A DNA stretch of 49,792 nucleotides, from NCBI GenBank assembly GCA_019239775.1, contig JAFAZN010000430.1, positions 1-49,792 of the forward strand, in the 5' to 3' direction. The position numbers were made by a program, and so were the translations under genes. The notes beneath the pieces were generated by a model. It saw nothing but the letters and a program-made list of their open reading frames with translations. It was not told where the DNA came from and did no database searches. Positions 1-9,314 of the stretch are shown in pieces (within the stretch, counting starts at the first letter, position 1; every line of letters begins with the position of its first letter). The stretch comes from Chloroflexota bacterium. GTDB taxonomy: Bacteria; Chloroflexota; UBA6077; CF-72.

Positions 1-216
1 CGCGAAGCCTGCGCCAAAGGTCGCAAACCCCGCCAGAAGCGACGTCGTCGGATTGTCACTTGGAAAGAACAGCGGCGCCAGAAACGCCGTCAGCACGGCG
101 TACAGATAGAAGTCGTAGTACTCGATGATTGTGCCCACTGAAGACGCCGCGATAACGAATGGGATCTTGTAGCTCCCCGCTACCGGCACGGAAACCGCTC
201 GTGCACTCGAAGACAC
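1..216 (-). CDS. MFS transporter, metabolite:H+ symporter type (N-terminal fragment)
   Basis: Only the first 72 codons lie in the window; the gene runs off the left edge. The visible part reads as the start of a metabolite:H+ symporter of the major facilitator superfamily: residues GTIIEYYDFYLY, the first-helix signature of that family, followed by a hydrophobic stretch and LFFP. I chose the GTG at 216 because AGAAGGGGG lies 12 bases upstream; a second GTG seven codons later is also possible. It follows the lactate permease gene on the same strand after about 177 bases, so an organic-acid transport role is plausible, but the substrate cannot be read from this fragment. Confidence 0.7.
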   Translation of the reverse strand, partial: MSSSARAVSVPVAGSYKIPFVIAASSVGTIIEYYDFYLYAVLTAFLAPLFFPSDNPTTSLLAGFATFGAGFA

Positions 217-321
217 TCGAAAACCTTGCCCCCTTCTAAATGTCCCTACTCGGAGCCTGACGTTACCGGCCGGCGCATTGCCTTACAAGAGGGTCGTTTT
301 CCGCGCAGCACCGTGGGAGAT

Positions 322-349
322 CCGTTGAAAGACCTCTGTTGATAGACCT
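322..349. repeat. Tandem imperfect 14-bp direct repeat
   Basis: Two adjacent 14-base units (322-335 and 336-349) differ at two positions. They lie between the lactate permease stop and the MFS transporter start, about 110-130 bases upstream of the latter. Tandem half-sites of this kind can be regulator binding sites; that role is inference. The rest of the 217-393 gap shows nothing recognisable. Confidence 0.4.
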
Positions 350-393
350 CCGTCCAATATGAACTGAGGACCCTGGAACTTCGTCAGTTGCAA

Positions 394-2238
394 CTAGCCG
401 GGTGGCAGCGGGATCACTCCTGGAAACAGGTACGCCTGGATCAGCGCCACCAACCCGATGAATGCCGCGCCAGCGACCGAGAACCAGAACACCCGCCGGA
501 AGATCGGACCGAGCGCGTTCGAGCCTTCCGCCGCGTTCTCGTAGCACGCCGCGGTAGCAACCGTGATGGATTGGGCGTCGATCATCTTGCCCATCACCCC
601 GCCGGTCGAGTTGGTGGCAGCCGCGAGAATCGGATTCAGATGCAGCTGTTCGGCGGTGATCCGCTGGAGGCTGCCAAACAGCGCATTTGAGGCCGTATCC
701 GAGCCAGTCAGGAACACGCCCAACCAACCCAGGTAGGCGGCAAAGAACGGATACAGCGGACCGGTGACAGTAAACGCCAGACCCAGGATGGCGTCGGTGC
801 CGGCGTAGCGCGTGAGCGACGCCAGACCGAGCACCTGGCAGATGACCAGGACCGGTACGCGCAGGCGGCGTGCGGTTCGGACGAGCGCTTCGCCCCATTG
901 CGCTGCGCTCAGCCGTAGGAACAGGCCGCTGAGGATTGCCGCGAGGACGGTCGCGGTGCCTGGCGCGCTGAGCCAGTTGAACGTGAACTGCACCCGCTCC
1001 GGCGTGGCGTTGGCCGGCGCGACGGGCGGGGTGCGCTGAACCTGTTTATCGGCGCCTGGCATGTCGAACAGCAGGCGGGTATAGGAGGCTGCCTCGACCG
1101 TGACGCCGAGAGGACTGCCGAGGGTGACCGGAGTTGCCGCGTTCTGACGCCCGGGCACCGGAAGGGCGTCGTTGAACGTCCCCGCGTTCAGGCCCCAGAT
1201 CGCCACGCAAGCGATGAGGATGGCCCAGGGCACCCACGCCTCCAGGGTTTGCGTCAGGCTATAGGGATAGCGATAGATCTCGGCGGCGGCGCCCGTCTGT
1301 GCGGCCATCGCGCCGGGACCGACCGCACCAAGGCCGCCCGCAACCTGGTTCCGTTCACGTCTCAGGAGGAAGCGTGTCCGCGGATGCCACACACGCAGGA
1401 ACAGGACGACCGCCAGGACGGAAATGAGGCCCGCCAGGACGTCGGTGAGCAGGTACGTCGCCGAAAGGCTGGAGACGGACCATTGCACCAGTGCGAAAAC
1501 GCCGCCGGCGACGAGTGTGGCCGGCCAGACTTCGAACACGTCCGCCCATCTGCCGCCTTCCATCTTCACGAAGACGGCGACCAGCCAGAACGGCACAACG
1601 ATGGATGCCCACGGGAGCTGCCGGCCGGCCATGGTCGAAAGGTCCAATGCCGGCAAGCCCGAGGACTGCGACAGGCCCACGATCGGGCTGCCAATGGCGC
1701 CCCAGGCCACTGGCGCCGTATTCGCGAGCAGGTTCAGGACGGCTGATTGGAACGGCGCGAAGCCGAGGCCAACCATCATTGCGCCGGCGATGGCCACTGG
1801 CGTGCCGAAGCCGCTGGTGCCCTCGATGATGGCTCCGAACGAGAAAGCGATTAACAGACATTGCAGGCGCCGATCGAACGAAATGTGCGTGATCGACTCT
1901 TTGACAATCTCGAACTTTCCGCTCACCAGCGTGATCGTGTAGAGCAACATCGCGCCGACGATGATCCAGACGATGCCGATTGCGCCGTTCAGGGCGCCCG
2001 CGATGAACGCCGAAAGCGCGGCGCCGGCTGGCATGCGTACCACCAGTAGGGCGATTACGAACGAGGCAATGACACCGCCGAAGGCGGCCCACGGTGCGCT
2101 GATGCCGAGATGCCTGCGCCCCGCTTGGTCCCTGTGCGGGTGCAGCGCCACGAGGTACAGCAAGGTAAGGATCGGAACCGCCGCGAGCAGCGTGGAGAGC
2201 AGCCCAATACCCGTCGGGTTGTAGTTCTGCAGGTACAT
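394..2238 (-). CDS. lldP: L-lactate permease family transporter
   Basis: Polytopic inner-membrane protein of the LctP/LldP lactate permease family, which imports lactate or glycolate with protons. The family signature EGTSGFGTPVAIAGAMM lies at residues 139-155, and the C-terminal part has the GSDTASNALFGSLQ and NSTGGVMGKMIDAQS blocks typical of the family. At 614 residues it is somewhat longer than the usual roughly 550; the extra length sits in polar loops around residues 295-335 and 360-420. The ATG at 2238 follows a GGGGA stretch 12 bases upstream. An inverted repeat just before the gene may be its operator. LarB and LarE, proteins of lactate racemase cofactor synthesis, are encoded 37 kb away; no lactate dehydrogenase is visible here. 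Confidence 0.9.
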   Translation of the reverse strand: MYLQNYNPTGIGLLSTLLAAVPILTLLYLVALHPHRDQAGRRHLGISAPWAAFGGVIASFVIALLVVRMPAGAALSAFIAGALNGAIGIVWIIVGAMLLYTITLVSGKFEIVKESITHISFDRRLQCLLIAFSFGAIIEGTSGFGTPVAIAGAMMVGLGFAPFQSAVLNLLANTAPVAWGAIGSPIVGLSQSSGLPALDLSTMAGRQLPWASIVVPFWLVAVFVKMEGGRWADVFEVWPATLVAGGVFALVQWSVSSLSATYLLTDVLAGLISVLAVVLFLRVWHPRTRFLLRRERNQVAGGLGAVGPGAMAAQTGAAAEIYRYPYSLTQTLEAWVPWAILIACVAIWGLNAGTFNDALPVPGRQNAATPVTLGSPLGVTVEAASYTRLLFDMPGADKQVQRTPPVAPANATPERVQFTFNWLSAPGTATVLAAILSGLFLRLSAAQWGEALVRTARRLRVPVLVICQVLGLASLTRYAGTDAILGLAFTVTGPLYPFFAAYLGWLGVFLTGSDTASNALFGSLQRITAEQLHLNPILAAATNSTGGVMGKMIDAQSITVATAACYENAAEGSNALGPIFRRVFWFSVAGAAFIGLVALIQAYLFPGVIPLPPG

Positions 2239-2251
2239 TTTCGAAGGTCCC

Positions 2252-2271
2252 CTATGCCCTTGGGCGCATAG
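2252..2271 (-). promoter_or_regulatory. Inverted repeat and -10-like element before the lactate permease
   Basis: A 6-8-6 inverted repeat, CTATGC-N8-GCATAG, lies 14-33 bases upstream of the permease ATG. Its outer arm overlaps TACTAT, a good -10 hexamer on the minus strand; no convincing -35 is visible. The placement suits a repressor operator, but no regulator gene is adjacent. Confidence 0.4.
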
Positions 2272-2374
2272 TAAATCCGCCTCACCGCGCGCGCTCCCGC
2301 TTGCAACCGCGCGAAGCGCCCATCATGCAGGGGGTCGCCGCGGGAAGGAGCGATCGAAGGGAGCGACTGGCGGC

Positions 2375-2392
2375 GGGGGGCGGCAGCCCCCC
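2375..2392. repeat. G6-N6-C6 hairpin
   Basis: A six-base G run, a six-base spacer (CGGCAG) and a six-base C run form a strong stem. It stands first in the series of stem-loops in this gap. A comparable G/C hairpin occurs at 33621-33637, also just outside a coding region. Confidence 0.6.
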
Positions 2393-2408
2393 GATCGATG
2401 CGAAGCAT

Positions 2409-2481
2409 GCCAGGCGAACATGTTCGCCTGGCCAGGTTGGCGCGTGCGCCAACCTGCGGAACCCGCGCATGCGCGGGTTCC
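2409..2481. repeat. Three abutting perfect 24-bp palindromes
   Basis: Three inverted repeats, each exactly 24 bp including any central spacer, stand head to tail: 2409-2432 (centre GAACATGTTC), 2433-2456 (two 11-base arms around GT) and 2458-2481 (centre CGCATGCG). The spacers between them are 0 and 1 base. The three sequences are unrelated to each other, so this is a repeated shape and not a repeated sequence. As RNA each would fold into a 10-12 bp stem; as DNA they could be cruciforms or dimeric protein sites. Confidence 0.85.
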
Positions 2482-2507
2482 CCCAAAAATCGCTCATTAA
2501 CGGCGTA

Positions 2508-2547
2508 AGGCTGGAGCTGCACCCCCGCACGGTGCGAACTCCAGCCT
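2508..2547. repeat. Imperfect hairpin, 9-bp outer stem
   Basis: AGGCTGGAG at 2508-2516 pairs with CTCCAGCCT at 2539-2547, and an inner GCAC/GTGC pairing (2519-2522 with 2532-2535) extends the stem. It closes the stem-loop series of this gap. No T run follows on either strand. Confidence 0.6.
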
Positions 2548-2723
2548 CAACAGTCAGCGCTAGGGCTTAGGGGAGTTGGAGGCATTCACCCCGACGCTGA
2601 CGCTGCTGGACGGGCGATCAAACCCGCACCAGCCAACAGAATTGTGGCTACTGGCCACACCCCGAAAGGTGAAAGCTACCTTAAAGGTACGTAAAAAACG
2701 GCTAAAGATAAGCACATCTCACG

Positions 2724-3743
2724 TCAACGTTCAGTTACGACCCGTGCGCCTTCCTGCCGAATCAAGAAGCGAAGCAAGCTGAGCAGCACCAGGTCCCAGA
2801 ACAGTCCGCCGAGCGCGGTGAGCTGATCCTGCCAGAACACGATGACCTGGGTGAAGAACACGGAAACCAGCACGCCGCGCTCGAACCAGCGATACGCCGC
2901 CAGGCGCGACTGGGGCAGTCGCACGACGCCAACCACGGTCAGCGCCAGTGTCAGCGTGGAGCTGGCGAGGGTGGCCGGCAGACGTTCCGCCCCACTGATG
3001 GCCGCCACGCCCAGGATCGTCGTCGTGATGAGCCCAAGGACCGCTTGACCCACGAACACCAGCCAAAGCGCACGTGAGAACCATTGCCAGCGGAGAAGGT
3101 GGTCGTAGGCTCGCCATGCCGAGACGGCCACTCCGCTTAGCAGGGAGCGCTCCTCGCGCACGCGTGTCGCGCCGGCCATGGCTTGCTCGAGCGCTTCAGC
3201 GATGGGACCGTGGTCGCCGCTGCGCCTGAGCAGCCAGCGCATGCGCCCGAGCTCGGCGCGCGTTGCACCGCCGAGAATGACGTCAACCAAGATGTCGGCG
3301 GCATTCACCAGTGACTCTTGGGGCGACAGCGAGCGCCGCTCGATCGAGCGGAACAGGAGGAATAACAGGATGAAGACGACGTAGATCAGCGCGACTGCCG
3401 GCTGGAAGAAATAGTCATTGTCAGCCGTGACGAATTTGCCGAGCTCGTCGACGAATAAACCAAAGCCCAGACCGCCAACGATCGCGGCGACTCGCTTGGC
3501 GCGGTTGCCCAGTGCGCTCAGCAACACGACCAGTCCGATCAGCATGAGCAAGCCGCCCCATAGCAGGTGGGCGATGTGCAAAGGCCCGCCGCCGATGCGC
3601 GGGTAGCCGGTCATGCTGAGGTACAGCCGCGTCACCAGGACGGCGGTGATGGCCGAAACCAGCAGCGCTTGCAGGTTGCTGCCGGCTTCGTGGTCGCGCA
3701 CCACAAAGGCGGGCCACCTGGCGCGCTCCAAGGTGGTGCCCAC
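2724..3743 (-). CDS. Polytopic membrane protein of unknown function
   Basis: A 339-residue protein I do not recognise. Hydrophobic segments are visible at roughly residues 23-43, 57-78, 85-100, 113-131, 225-248, 262-280 and 290-325, with a soluble, charged stretch at about 132-215 between the fourth and fifth. The segment IGGGPLHIAHLLWGG and the pair FVDELGKFVT look like conserved anchor points, but I cannot tie them to a family. It starts 25 bases after the stop of the TatA-like gene, so the two probably share a transcript. Confidence 0.75.
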   Translation of the reverse strand: MGTTLERARWPAFVVRDHEAGSNLQALLVSAITAVLVTRLYLSMTGYPRIGGGPLHIAHLLWGGLLMLIGLVVLLSALGNRAKRVAAIVGGLGFGLFVDELGKFVTADNDYFFQPAVALIYVVFILLFLLFRSIERRSLSPQESLVNAADILVDVILGGATRAELGRMRWLLRRSGDHGPIAEALEQAMAGATRVREERSLLSGVAVSAWRAYDHLLRWQWFSRALWLVFVGQAVLGLITTTILGVAAISGAERLPATLASSTLTLALTVVGVVRLPQSRLAAYRWFERGVLVSVFFTQVIVFWQDQLTALGGLFWDLVLLSLLRFLIRQEGARVVTER

Positions 3744-3768
3744 CCGCGCGGTGCGGGACTGCTCTAGC

Positions 3769-4113
3769 TCAGGCGCTGCGCGTTGCCTGCGGCTCCATCA
3801 ACGAGCCGCAATTACCACAGAACTTGTCGCCGACTGGCACCGTGCCGCGGCAGCTTGGGCACACGCGGGTAGCGGCAGTAATCGGCGTGACGGTCGCCCC
3901 GGTAGCGACAGGCGGAGCCGCGGCCGCTGCCGTCGTCGCGACGGTTCCGGCGTCCTTGGCAGTGGTGTCCTCACCGCCGGTCGCCTTCTTCAGCTCTTTG
4001 AGACCCTCGCCCATCGCTTTGCCCAGCTCGGGCAGCTTTCCTGGACCGAAGATCAGGAGGACAATAACGAGAATAACGATCAAATGCCCCGGTTGGAGTG
4101 CGCCGATACCCAT
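3769..4113 (-). CDS. tatA: TatA/TatE-type translocase subunit with C-terminal zinc ribbon
   Basis: The N-terminal part is a standard TatA: a short membrane helix at residues 11-22, the hinge [16 protein letters not shown] (22-37) and an amphipathic helix to about 43. TatA oligomers form the pore of the twin-arginine pathway that exports folded proteins. After an Ala/Thr/Pro-rich linker (45-82) the C-terminus carries four cysteines, CPSC (85-88) and CGNC (99-102), in the spacing of a small zinc ribbon, which ordinary TatA lacks. Start ATG at 4113. No tatB or tatC lies nearby. Whether it is a working TatA or a tethered zinc-ribbon adaptor is open. Confidence 0.85.
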   Translation of the reverse strand: MGIGALQPGHLIVILVIVLLIFGPGKLPELGKAMGEGLKELKKATGGEDTTAKDAGTVATTAAAAAPPVATGATVTPITAATRVCPSCRGTVPVGDKFCGNCGSLMEPQATRSA

Positions 4114-4125
4114 AACTCAAAACCC

Positions 4126-4139
4126 CCACGTACACGTGG
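4126..4139. promoter_or_regulatory. Inverted repeat between divergent tatA and response regulator
   Basis: A 6-2-6 palindrome, CCACGT-AC-ACGTGG, lies 13-26 bases upstream of the tatA start and about 105 bases upstream of the divergent response regulator start. It may be an operator for either gene. Nearer the regulator, TATAGA at 4223-4228 resembles a -10 and would give a very short leader before the ATG at 4243. Confidence 0.35.
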
Positions 4140-4242
4140 TACGAACGTCATTGGCCGATGCCTCTTGATAGTTGCCCGGCGGTAGGATTCGGACGGGGAG
4201 GTTCGAGGCAGCCGACATGCGGTATAGATTGGGCCGCGCCCA

Positions 4243-4979
<737 letters not shown>

Positions 4980-4983
<4 letters not shown>

Positions 4984-6488
4984 GGTTGATCAAACCGCTG
5001 CGCACCCTGCGCGGCAGGCTGGCCATCACCTACGCCTGCCTGGCCGTGCTGGGCGTGGCGACGTCGGCTCTGTATACCGCCAACACCGTCCGTAGCGGGC
5101 TGCACGATCGCGTTGTGTTGGACCTCGCGGACGAGGCTCGGCTGCTCGCACGTGACCTCAGCGGACCGCTGGCGGACCGCGACAGCGTTAGGGTCGGCGA
5201 GTACGTCGTACGTGCGGAGACCCTTACGCACGCGCGGCTGCTCGTCGTGGACAGTTCTGGGAGAGCCGTGGCCGAAACGCGCGGATGGTCGCCCACGGAT
5301 GACGGCGGTTACCTGGCGGCCGCACTGTCGGGTCAGACCACGGTCGATCCCGACGGCAGCCAATGGCTGTTCGGCAGCTCTGATGTCGTCGAGGTCAACG
5401 TGCCGATTTTGCTCGAGGACGGCACGGTCGTGGGTGCGCTGCAGGCGACCTACACGCTGGACGAGGTCCAGGCGATCCTGAGTCGGCTGAACCTGACGTC
5501 GCTGCTCCTGGCGATCGGCGCGGTACTGGTTGCGGCCGTGGCCGGCCTGATGCTCGCGACGTCGGTTGCGCGACCGGCGGGCCAGGTTGCACGCGCAGCG
5601 CGCCTGTTGGCGAGTCGGCGTGGCTTCGGACCGCAGGCAGGCAACACCTTTCCCGAGCCGCTACCCGAGCCGCGTGGCAGCACCGACGAGATTCGCACGC
5701 TCGTGGACGCATTCAACAGTCTGGGCGACCAACTGCGCGTGCACGAGCAAGCGCGTCGAGAGTTCGCATCCGATGTGTCGCACGAGCTGCATTCGTTGGC
5801 ATCGGCGATGCAGACCGCCGCCGAAGCGCTGGAGCGCGGTGCGGCTGAGGCCAATCCAGCGCTTGGCCAGAGGCTGGTGCAGGGGCTGGTGGGGCATACG
5901 CGCCGACTGGTGCGGCTGGCAGATGACCTGCTGGAAGTCGCGCGTTGGGAGGGCGGCCGGCTGCGAATTGATGTTGAAGGCATCGATCTGGCCGAGCTGG
6001 TGCGCCGCACGCTGGATGAATGGACGCCCGAGGCGCGTCGGCGGGGCATCAGCCTGCAAGTGCGGCTGCCGGTGGGACCGCTGCCGCTCAATGGCGACTC
6101 AATTCGGTTGACGCAGGCGTTGGGCAATCTCGTCGAAAACGCGCTGAAGTACGCTGGACCCGATGGCTGGGTTCGCGTGGACGTCGCGCCGGCGCTATTT
6201 GGAAGCTACGAGCTAGCCGTGACGGACTCTGGCCCGGGCATTCCCCTTGACGTCTTGCCGCGCGTGTTCGAGCGCTACTTCCGAGTGGAAGGCCGTGCCA
6301 GCGGTGGGCCGGGCGGTATGGGTTTGGGCCTGGCTATTGCTCGGGCGATCGTCCTGGCGCACGGGGGTGAGCTGACGGCCGAAAGCCCGCGTGGTAGCGG
6401 TGCTCGGTTCGTGCTGCGTCTGCCGGTACCGCCCGGGGCAATAGGTCCGGCGCGCCCGCTCGCCACCACTGCCGCGGGGCAGGACTAA
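4980..6488 (+). CDS. Sensor histidine kinase, HAMP-HisKA-HATPase
   Basis: Membrane histidine kinase of 502 residues, partner of the preceding response regulator. Membrane helices at about 14-34 and 172-195 flank an extracytoplasmic sensor domain (35-170). A HAMP-like linker follows, then the phosphorylation site in DVSHELHSLASA with H268; the usual Arg-Thr-Pro after HEL is replaced by His-Ser-Leu. The ATP-binding domain has the N box (N387 in NLVENALK), DSGPGIP at 416-422 and GMGLGLA at 446-452. The GTG start at 4980 overlaps the upstream stop. The next gene begins two bases after its stop, pointing to one operon. Confidence 0.95.
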
Positions 6489-6490
6489 GC

Positions 6491-7333
6491 ATGCGCGCCA
6501 TTGACGTACACGTTCATCCGACCGACGAACGCATCGCCCGCGCCTGGGCAGGTGACATTGAGGACGCCGAGCGCTTCTTTCGGGGTCCATGGACGCACGA
6601 GGACCTGGATGCGACTGCCAGCCGCTACGCGGGCCTCGATACCTTGGCGGTGCTGCTCGGGGCCGACGCGGAAACGACGACCGGCGTGCCGGCCTATCCC
6701 AACGACGAACTTGCCGCGGCCTGTCGCAAGTATCCCGACCGCTTCATCGGCTTTGCCGGTATCGATCCCTGGAAAGGTGACGCGGCGATCCACGAGCTCG
6801 AACGCTGTGTTCGCGAGCTTGGGCTGAAGGGTGTCAAGTTCCACCCGGGCCGCCAGCAGTTCTATCCCAACGACACGCGCTTTTATCCGCTCTTCGAGAC
6901 TGCGTCGGCATTGGGCGCGCCCGTCCTGTTTCACACCGGCATGATGGCGGCTGGCGCTGGCACGCCGGGGGGCCGCGGCGTTCGACTCGATTACACCCGC
7001 CCGATCTACCTGGATCACCTCGCGGCCGATTTCCCCAATCTCACTATCATCGCCGCGCATCCCTCATGGCCATGGGCTGACGAGGGACTCGCGCTAGCGC
7101 GCCACAAGAGCAACGTCTTTCTCGATCTGAGCGGCTACTCCCCCAAGTACATTCCGCCGCAATACATCCAGTTCGCGAACACCCTCCTGCAAGACCAGAT
7201 GCTCTTTGGCAGCGATTACCCCTTCATCCCGCCCGAGCGCTGGCTGGCAGACTTCGAGGACGCCGGCTTCCGACCGCAGGTGCGCGACAAGATCCTGCTG
7301 TTGAACGCCCAGCGCATGCTCGGCGTTTCGTGA
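6491..7333 (+). CDS. Amidohydrolase-2 family metal-dependent hydrolase
   Basis: TIM-barrel amidohydrolase of the ACMSD-like group (amidohydrolase family 2), which contains hydrolases and non-oxidative decarboxylases. The metal-site pattern is visible: HVH at residues 7-9, K116 in GVKFHPG, H148 in FHTG, H190 in AAHPSWPW and D242 in GSDYPF. Its length of 280 is normal for the group. It starts two bases after the kinase stop and its own stop overlaps the RNase H start by four bases, so it is co-transcribed with a two-component system. The substrate cannot be read from sequence. Confidence 0.85.
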   Translation: MRAIDVHVHPTDERIARAWAGDIEDAERFFRGPWTHEDLDATASRYAGLDTLAVLLGADAETTTGVPAYPNDELAAACRKYPDRFIGFAGIDPWKGDAAIHELERCVRELGLKGVKFHPGRQQFYPNDTRFYPLFETASALGAPVLFHTGMMAAGAGTPGGRGVRLDYTRPIYLDHLAADFPNLTIIAAHPSWPWADEGLALARHKSNVFLDLSGYSPKYIPPQYIQFANTLLQDQMLFGSDYPFIPPERWLADFEDAGFRPQVRDKILLLNAQRMLGVS

Positions 7334-8022
7334 AGGCCTACGGCGTTCAGGACCTCGAAGAATTCGCGTCCCGAATCGCTGAACTGCAGGCTTCTCTGAA
7401 TCCGCCGTCGGTTGCCGGCGAGTTTGTGGCCTACACGGATGGTGCGTGCTTTGGCAATCCGAGCGGCAACGGGGGTTGGGCCGCTGCAGTATTTCAGGGC
7501 CTCGACGCGTACTGGCACCTCTTTGGACACCTGAGCTCGACCTCCAATAACCGCGCGGAAGCGCTCGGCGTGCTCGGCGCACTGGAATGGGTTCCGCCGG
7601 GGTCGGTGCTGCGGCTCCATTCGGACTCCGAGCTCACCGTTCGGCAGTTGCAGGGCCGCTACAAGGTGCGCGCCAACGCGGATATCTGGGCGTTGATTCA
7701 GTCCGTTCGAGCGGACAAGCGCATCGACCTGCGACCCGAATGGGTGCGTGGCCACGCTGATGACCCGCTGAATGATCTGGCCGACCGCCTTTCCAAGCTC
7801 GGTGCGCGAAATGGCCGGATCGAGGACCTGGACGGCCACGCCGTGCCGCAACGCCGCTTGCAACCAGCCGCGGAACCGCCTGAGCTGGCCGGCCTGCAGC
7901 CGCGCACGGACTGGGAGCGCGACTTCGTCACCTCAGTCCGCGATCAACTCCGCCGCGGCCGCTCCCTGAGCGATAAACAGCGAGCCGTCCTGGACCGCAT
8001 CCGCGCGGCGGCCCAAAGCTAG
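7330..8022 (+). CDS. RNase H-like protein (RNase HI fold) with C-terminal extension
   Basis: Residues about 30-155 carry an RNase HI domain: D37 in AYTDGAC, E77 in NNRAEALG, D99 in HSDSE, H142 in VRGHADD and D149 in NDLADRLS, the full catalytic set for cutting RNA in RNA-DNA hybrids. A C-terminal extension of some 75 residues (156-230) ends in a helical, charged segment that may be an extra binding module. The GTG start at 7330 overlaps the amidohydrolase stop by four bases. Its stop and that of the convergent PilZ gene share one CTAG. It could process R-loops or act as a general RNase H. Confidence 0.88.
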   Translation: MKAYGVQDLEEFASRIAELQASLNPPSVAGEFVAYTDGACFGNPSGNGGWAAAVFQGLDAYWHLFGHLSSTSNNRAEALGVLGALEWVPPGSVLRLHSDSELTVRQLQGRYKVRANADIWALIQSVRADKRIDLRPEWVRGHADDPLNDLADRLSKLGARNGRIEDLDGHAVPQRRLQPAAEPPELAGLQPRTDWERDFVTSVRDQLRRGRSLSDKQRAVLDRIRAAAQS

Positions 8023-8582
8023 CGGCCGCCGCGGAGGGCGACCAGCCGGAAGACGATGCCGATCCACGGCCCTTGGGCGCGATGGGTGCCGTGTGCCACG
8101 ACGCCGCGCACACTGACGGGCTCGTTGCGGTACGGCGGCGTGAAGTCCAGGGTGACCTGACTGCCAACTGGCAACTCCAAGCCACGAATGCGGGCTCCGC
8201 CAGTAGTGAGGTCCACAATCTCGACGGTCTGCGCCGTACCAACGGCGGCACCGCGCAGCGTGCCCGGCAGACTGACCTTCAGCCTCGGCGCGCGCCGCAC
8301 CTGCCGCTCACCGATCGAAACCAGAAAGCGCCCAGCGCGACCGTGCTCGGCCAATCGCCCGCTGAACTCTTGGCTGCCGTGCCGCACCGAGACTAGCGTG
8401 CCGAGCGCCGGCAGTGTTGGCTTTGGATCGGTCGCCTCGAGCACGAGCATGCCACGCCCTGAGTGCACAACCGCGGCGGTCACTTCACCCTCGTGCCAGG
8501 TGACGTGCACCTCGGCGAGGACCGTGTTCACGGCTGAAGACGGGTCGGTGGCGTTCAGGTCGGGGGTCGCGGTCGAATCCAT
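8019..8582 (-). CDS. PilZ-domain protein, probable c-di-GMP receptor
   Basis: 187 residues. The C-terminal half is a PilZ domain: the RxxxR motif occurs in RRAPRLKV (about residues 96-103), followed by DLTTGGARI, which matches the second binding motif [D/N]xSxxG except that Ser is Thr. PilZ domains bind cyclic di-GMP and pass the signal to partners in motility, polysaccharide or secretion systems. The N-terminal 90 residues look like a YcgR-N-type beta domain. No diguanylate cyclase lies in the window. It lies 66 bases downstream of the secreted-protein gene on the same strand. Confidence 0.85.
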   Translation of the reverse strand: MDSTATPDLNATDPSSAVNTVLAEVHVTWHEGEVTAAVVHSGRGMLVLEATDPKPTLPALGTLVSVRHGSQEFSGRLAEHGRAGRFLVSIGERQVRRAPRLKVSLPGTLRGAAVGTAQTVEIVDLTTGGARIRGLELPVGSQVTLDFTPPYRNEPVSVRGVVAHGTHRAQGPWIGIVFRLVALRGGR

Positions 8583-8648
8583 TGCGACTCGAGTATCGGC
8601 AGCCGGATGGTTCTCTTGAACCCGACAGGATGTCGAGAACGGCTGCGC

Positions 8649-9203
8649 TCAGAGATTGGCTGCGCTGGATTGCAGCGCCTGCAGGAAGTCGAGGTCGACG
8701 GCGATGTTCGGGGCGGCCGGATCGTCCAGCACGACCTCATTGCCGAGGATGCCGTTGTCGCGGTCCATCTGCGCCTGGTACATGCGGTCGAGCTGTGACT
8801 CGGTCGTCTCGACCAGTGCCACGTTGCCGCTCCAGGAGCTCTCGCCGAAGCCAGCAACCAGGTGCGGCCCGCTCCCGCCGGTCGATGCTTGGCCGGCGTT
8901 CAACGCCTGCTCGTGGCTCTCGGCCTGAAGCAACGCATCGTTGGCGGCGGTCGTGCTCGGGTACACCAGGACCATCAGCACGCGGCCGTCATTCAGCCCA
9001 TGCACCTCGAACGAGGTGACCGGTGGCCGAGTCCAGTCCCAGGTGTTGGCCTGGTCGACGCGGTAGCCGGCTGCGTTGAAGGCGCTGCGAACCTGGTCGA
9101 CGGTCATGAGGGGACCGCCTTGCGCGGCGGCCGGCATCGGTAAGGCGCTCCCCACCACGAGCAAGGCAGCCAAGAAGAATTGAGAAATTCTGGATAAAGG
9201 CAT
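8649..9203 (-). CDS. Secreted protein of unknown function
   Basis: 184 residues beginning MPLSRISQFF with a clear signal peptide: a hydrophobic core at about 9-22 and a likely signal peptidase cut after MPAAA (about residue 27). The mature part is mixed alpha/beta, with the stretches TSFEVHGLNDGRVLMV and NVALVET, and has no cysteines. I do not recognise a family. I chose the ATG at 9203 because translation further upstream in this frame would run antisense through the XRE regulator. The divergent regulator starts 111 bases away, so the two may share a control region. Confidence 0.75.
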   Translation of the reverse strand: MPLSRISQFFLAALLVVGSALPMPAAAQGGPLMTVDQVRSAFNAAGYRVDQANTWDWTRPPVTSFEVHGLNDGRVLMVLVYPSTTAANDALLQAESHEQALNAGQASTGGSGPHLVAGFGESSWSGNVALVETTESQLDRMYQAQMDRDNGILGNEVVLDDPAAPNIAVDLDFLQALQSSAANL

Positions 9204-9314
9204 GGGTGACTCTCTTTCGCGCGGCAGCATGCGACTGGCGCGCCCCGAGGAGAACACCCGGGCGGTACTGGACCGCCCCAAAAAGTGGTACAACCCCGCC
9301 GCCGGTAAGGAACG

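Larger units (their letters stand above)
2239..2723. other. 485-base gene-free gap, rich in hairpins
   Basis: No convincing gene lies here. The left part holds the permease promoter region. From about 2370 to 2550 there is a run of stem-loops: a G6/C6 hairpin (2375-2392), three perfect palindromes (2409-2481) and a larger imperfect hairpin with 9-bp outer arms (2508-2547). From 2643 to 2659 is a small hairpin TGTGGC-N5-GCCACA, followed near 2678 by the short palindrome TACCTT-A-AAGGTA and a run of A, which on the minus strand is a T run downstream of the membrane protein gene ending at 2724. I could not match the region to a riboswitch class. Confidence 0.6.

Noticed and set aside
2625-2705. 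Possible riboswitch in the hairpin-rich gap
   Set aside because: The local ACCCCGAAAGG-like text reminded me of riboswitch cores, but I could not fit the conserved blocks of the TPP or c-di-GMP classes.
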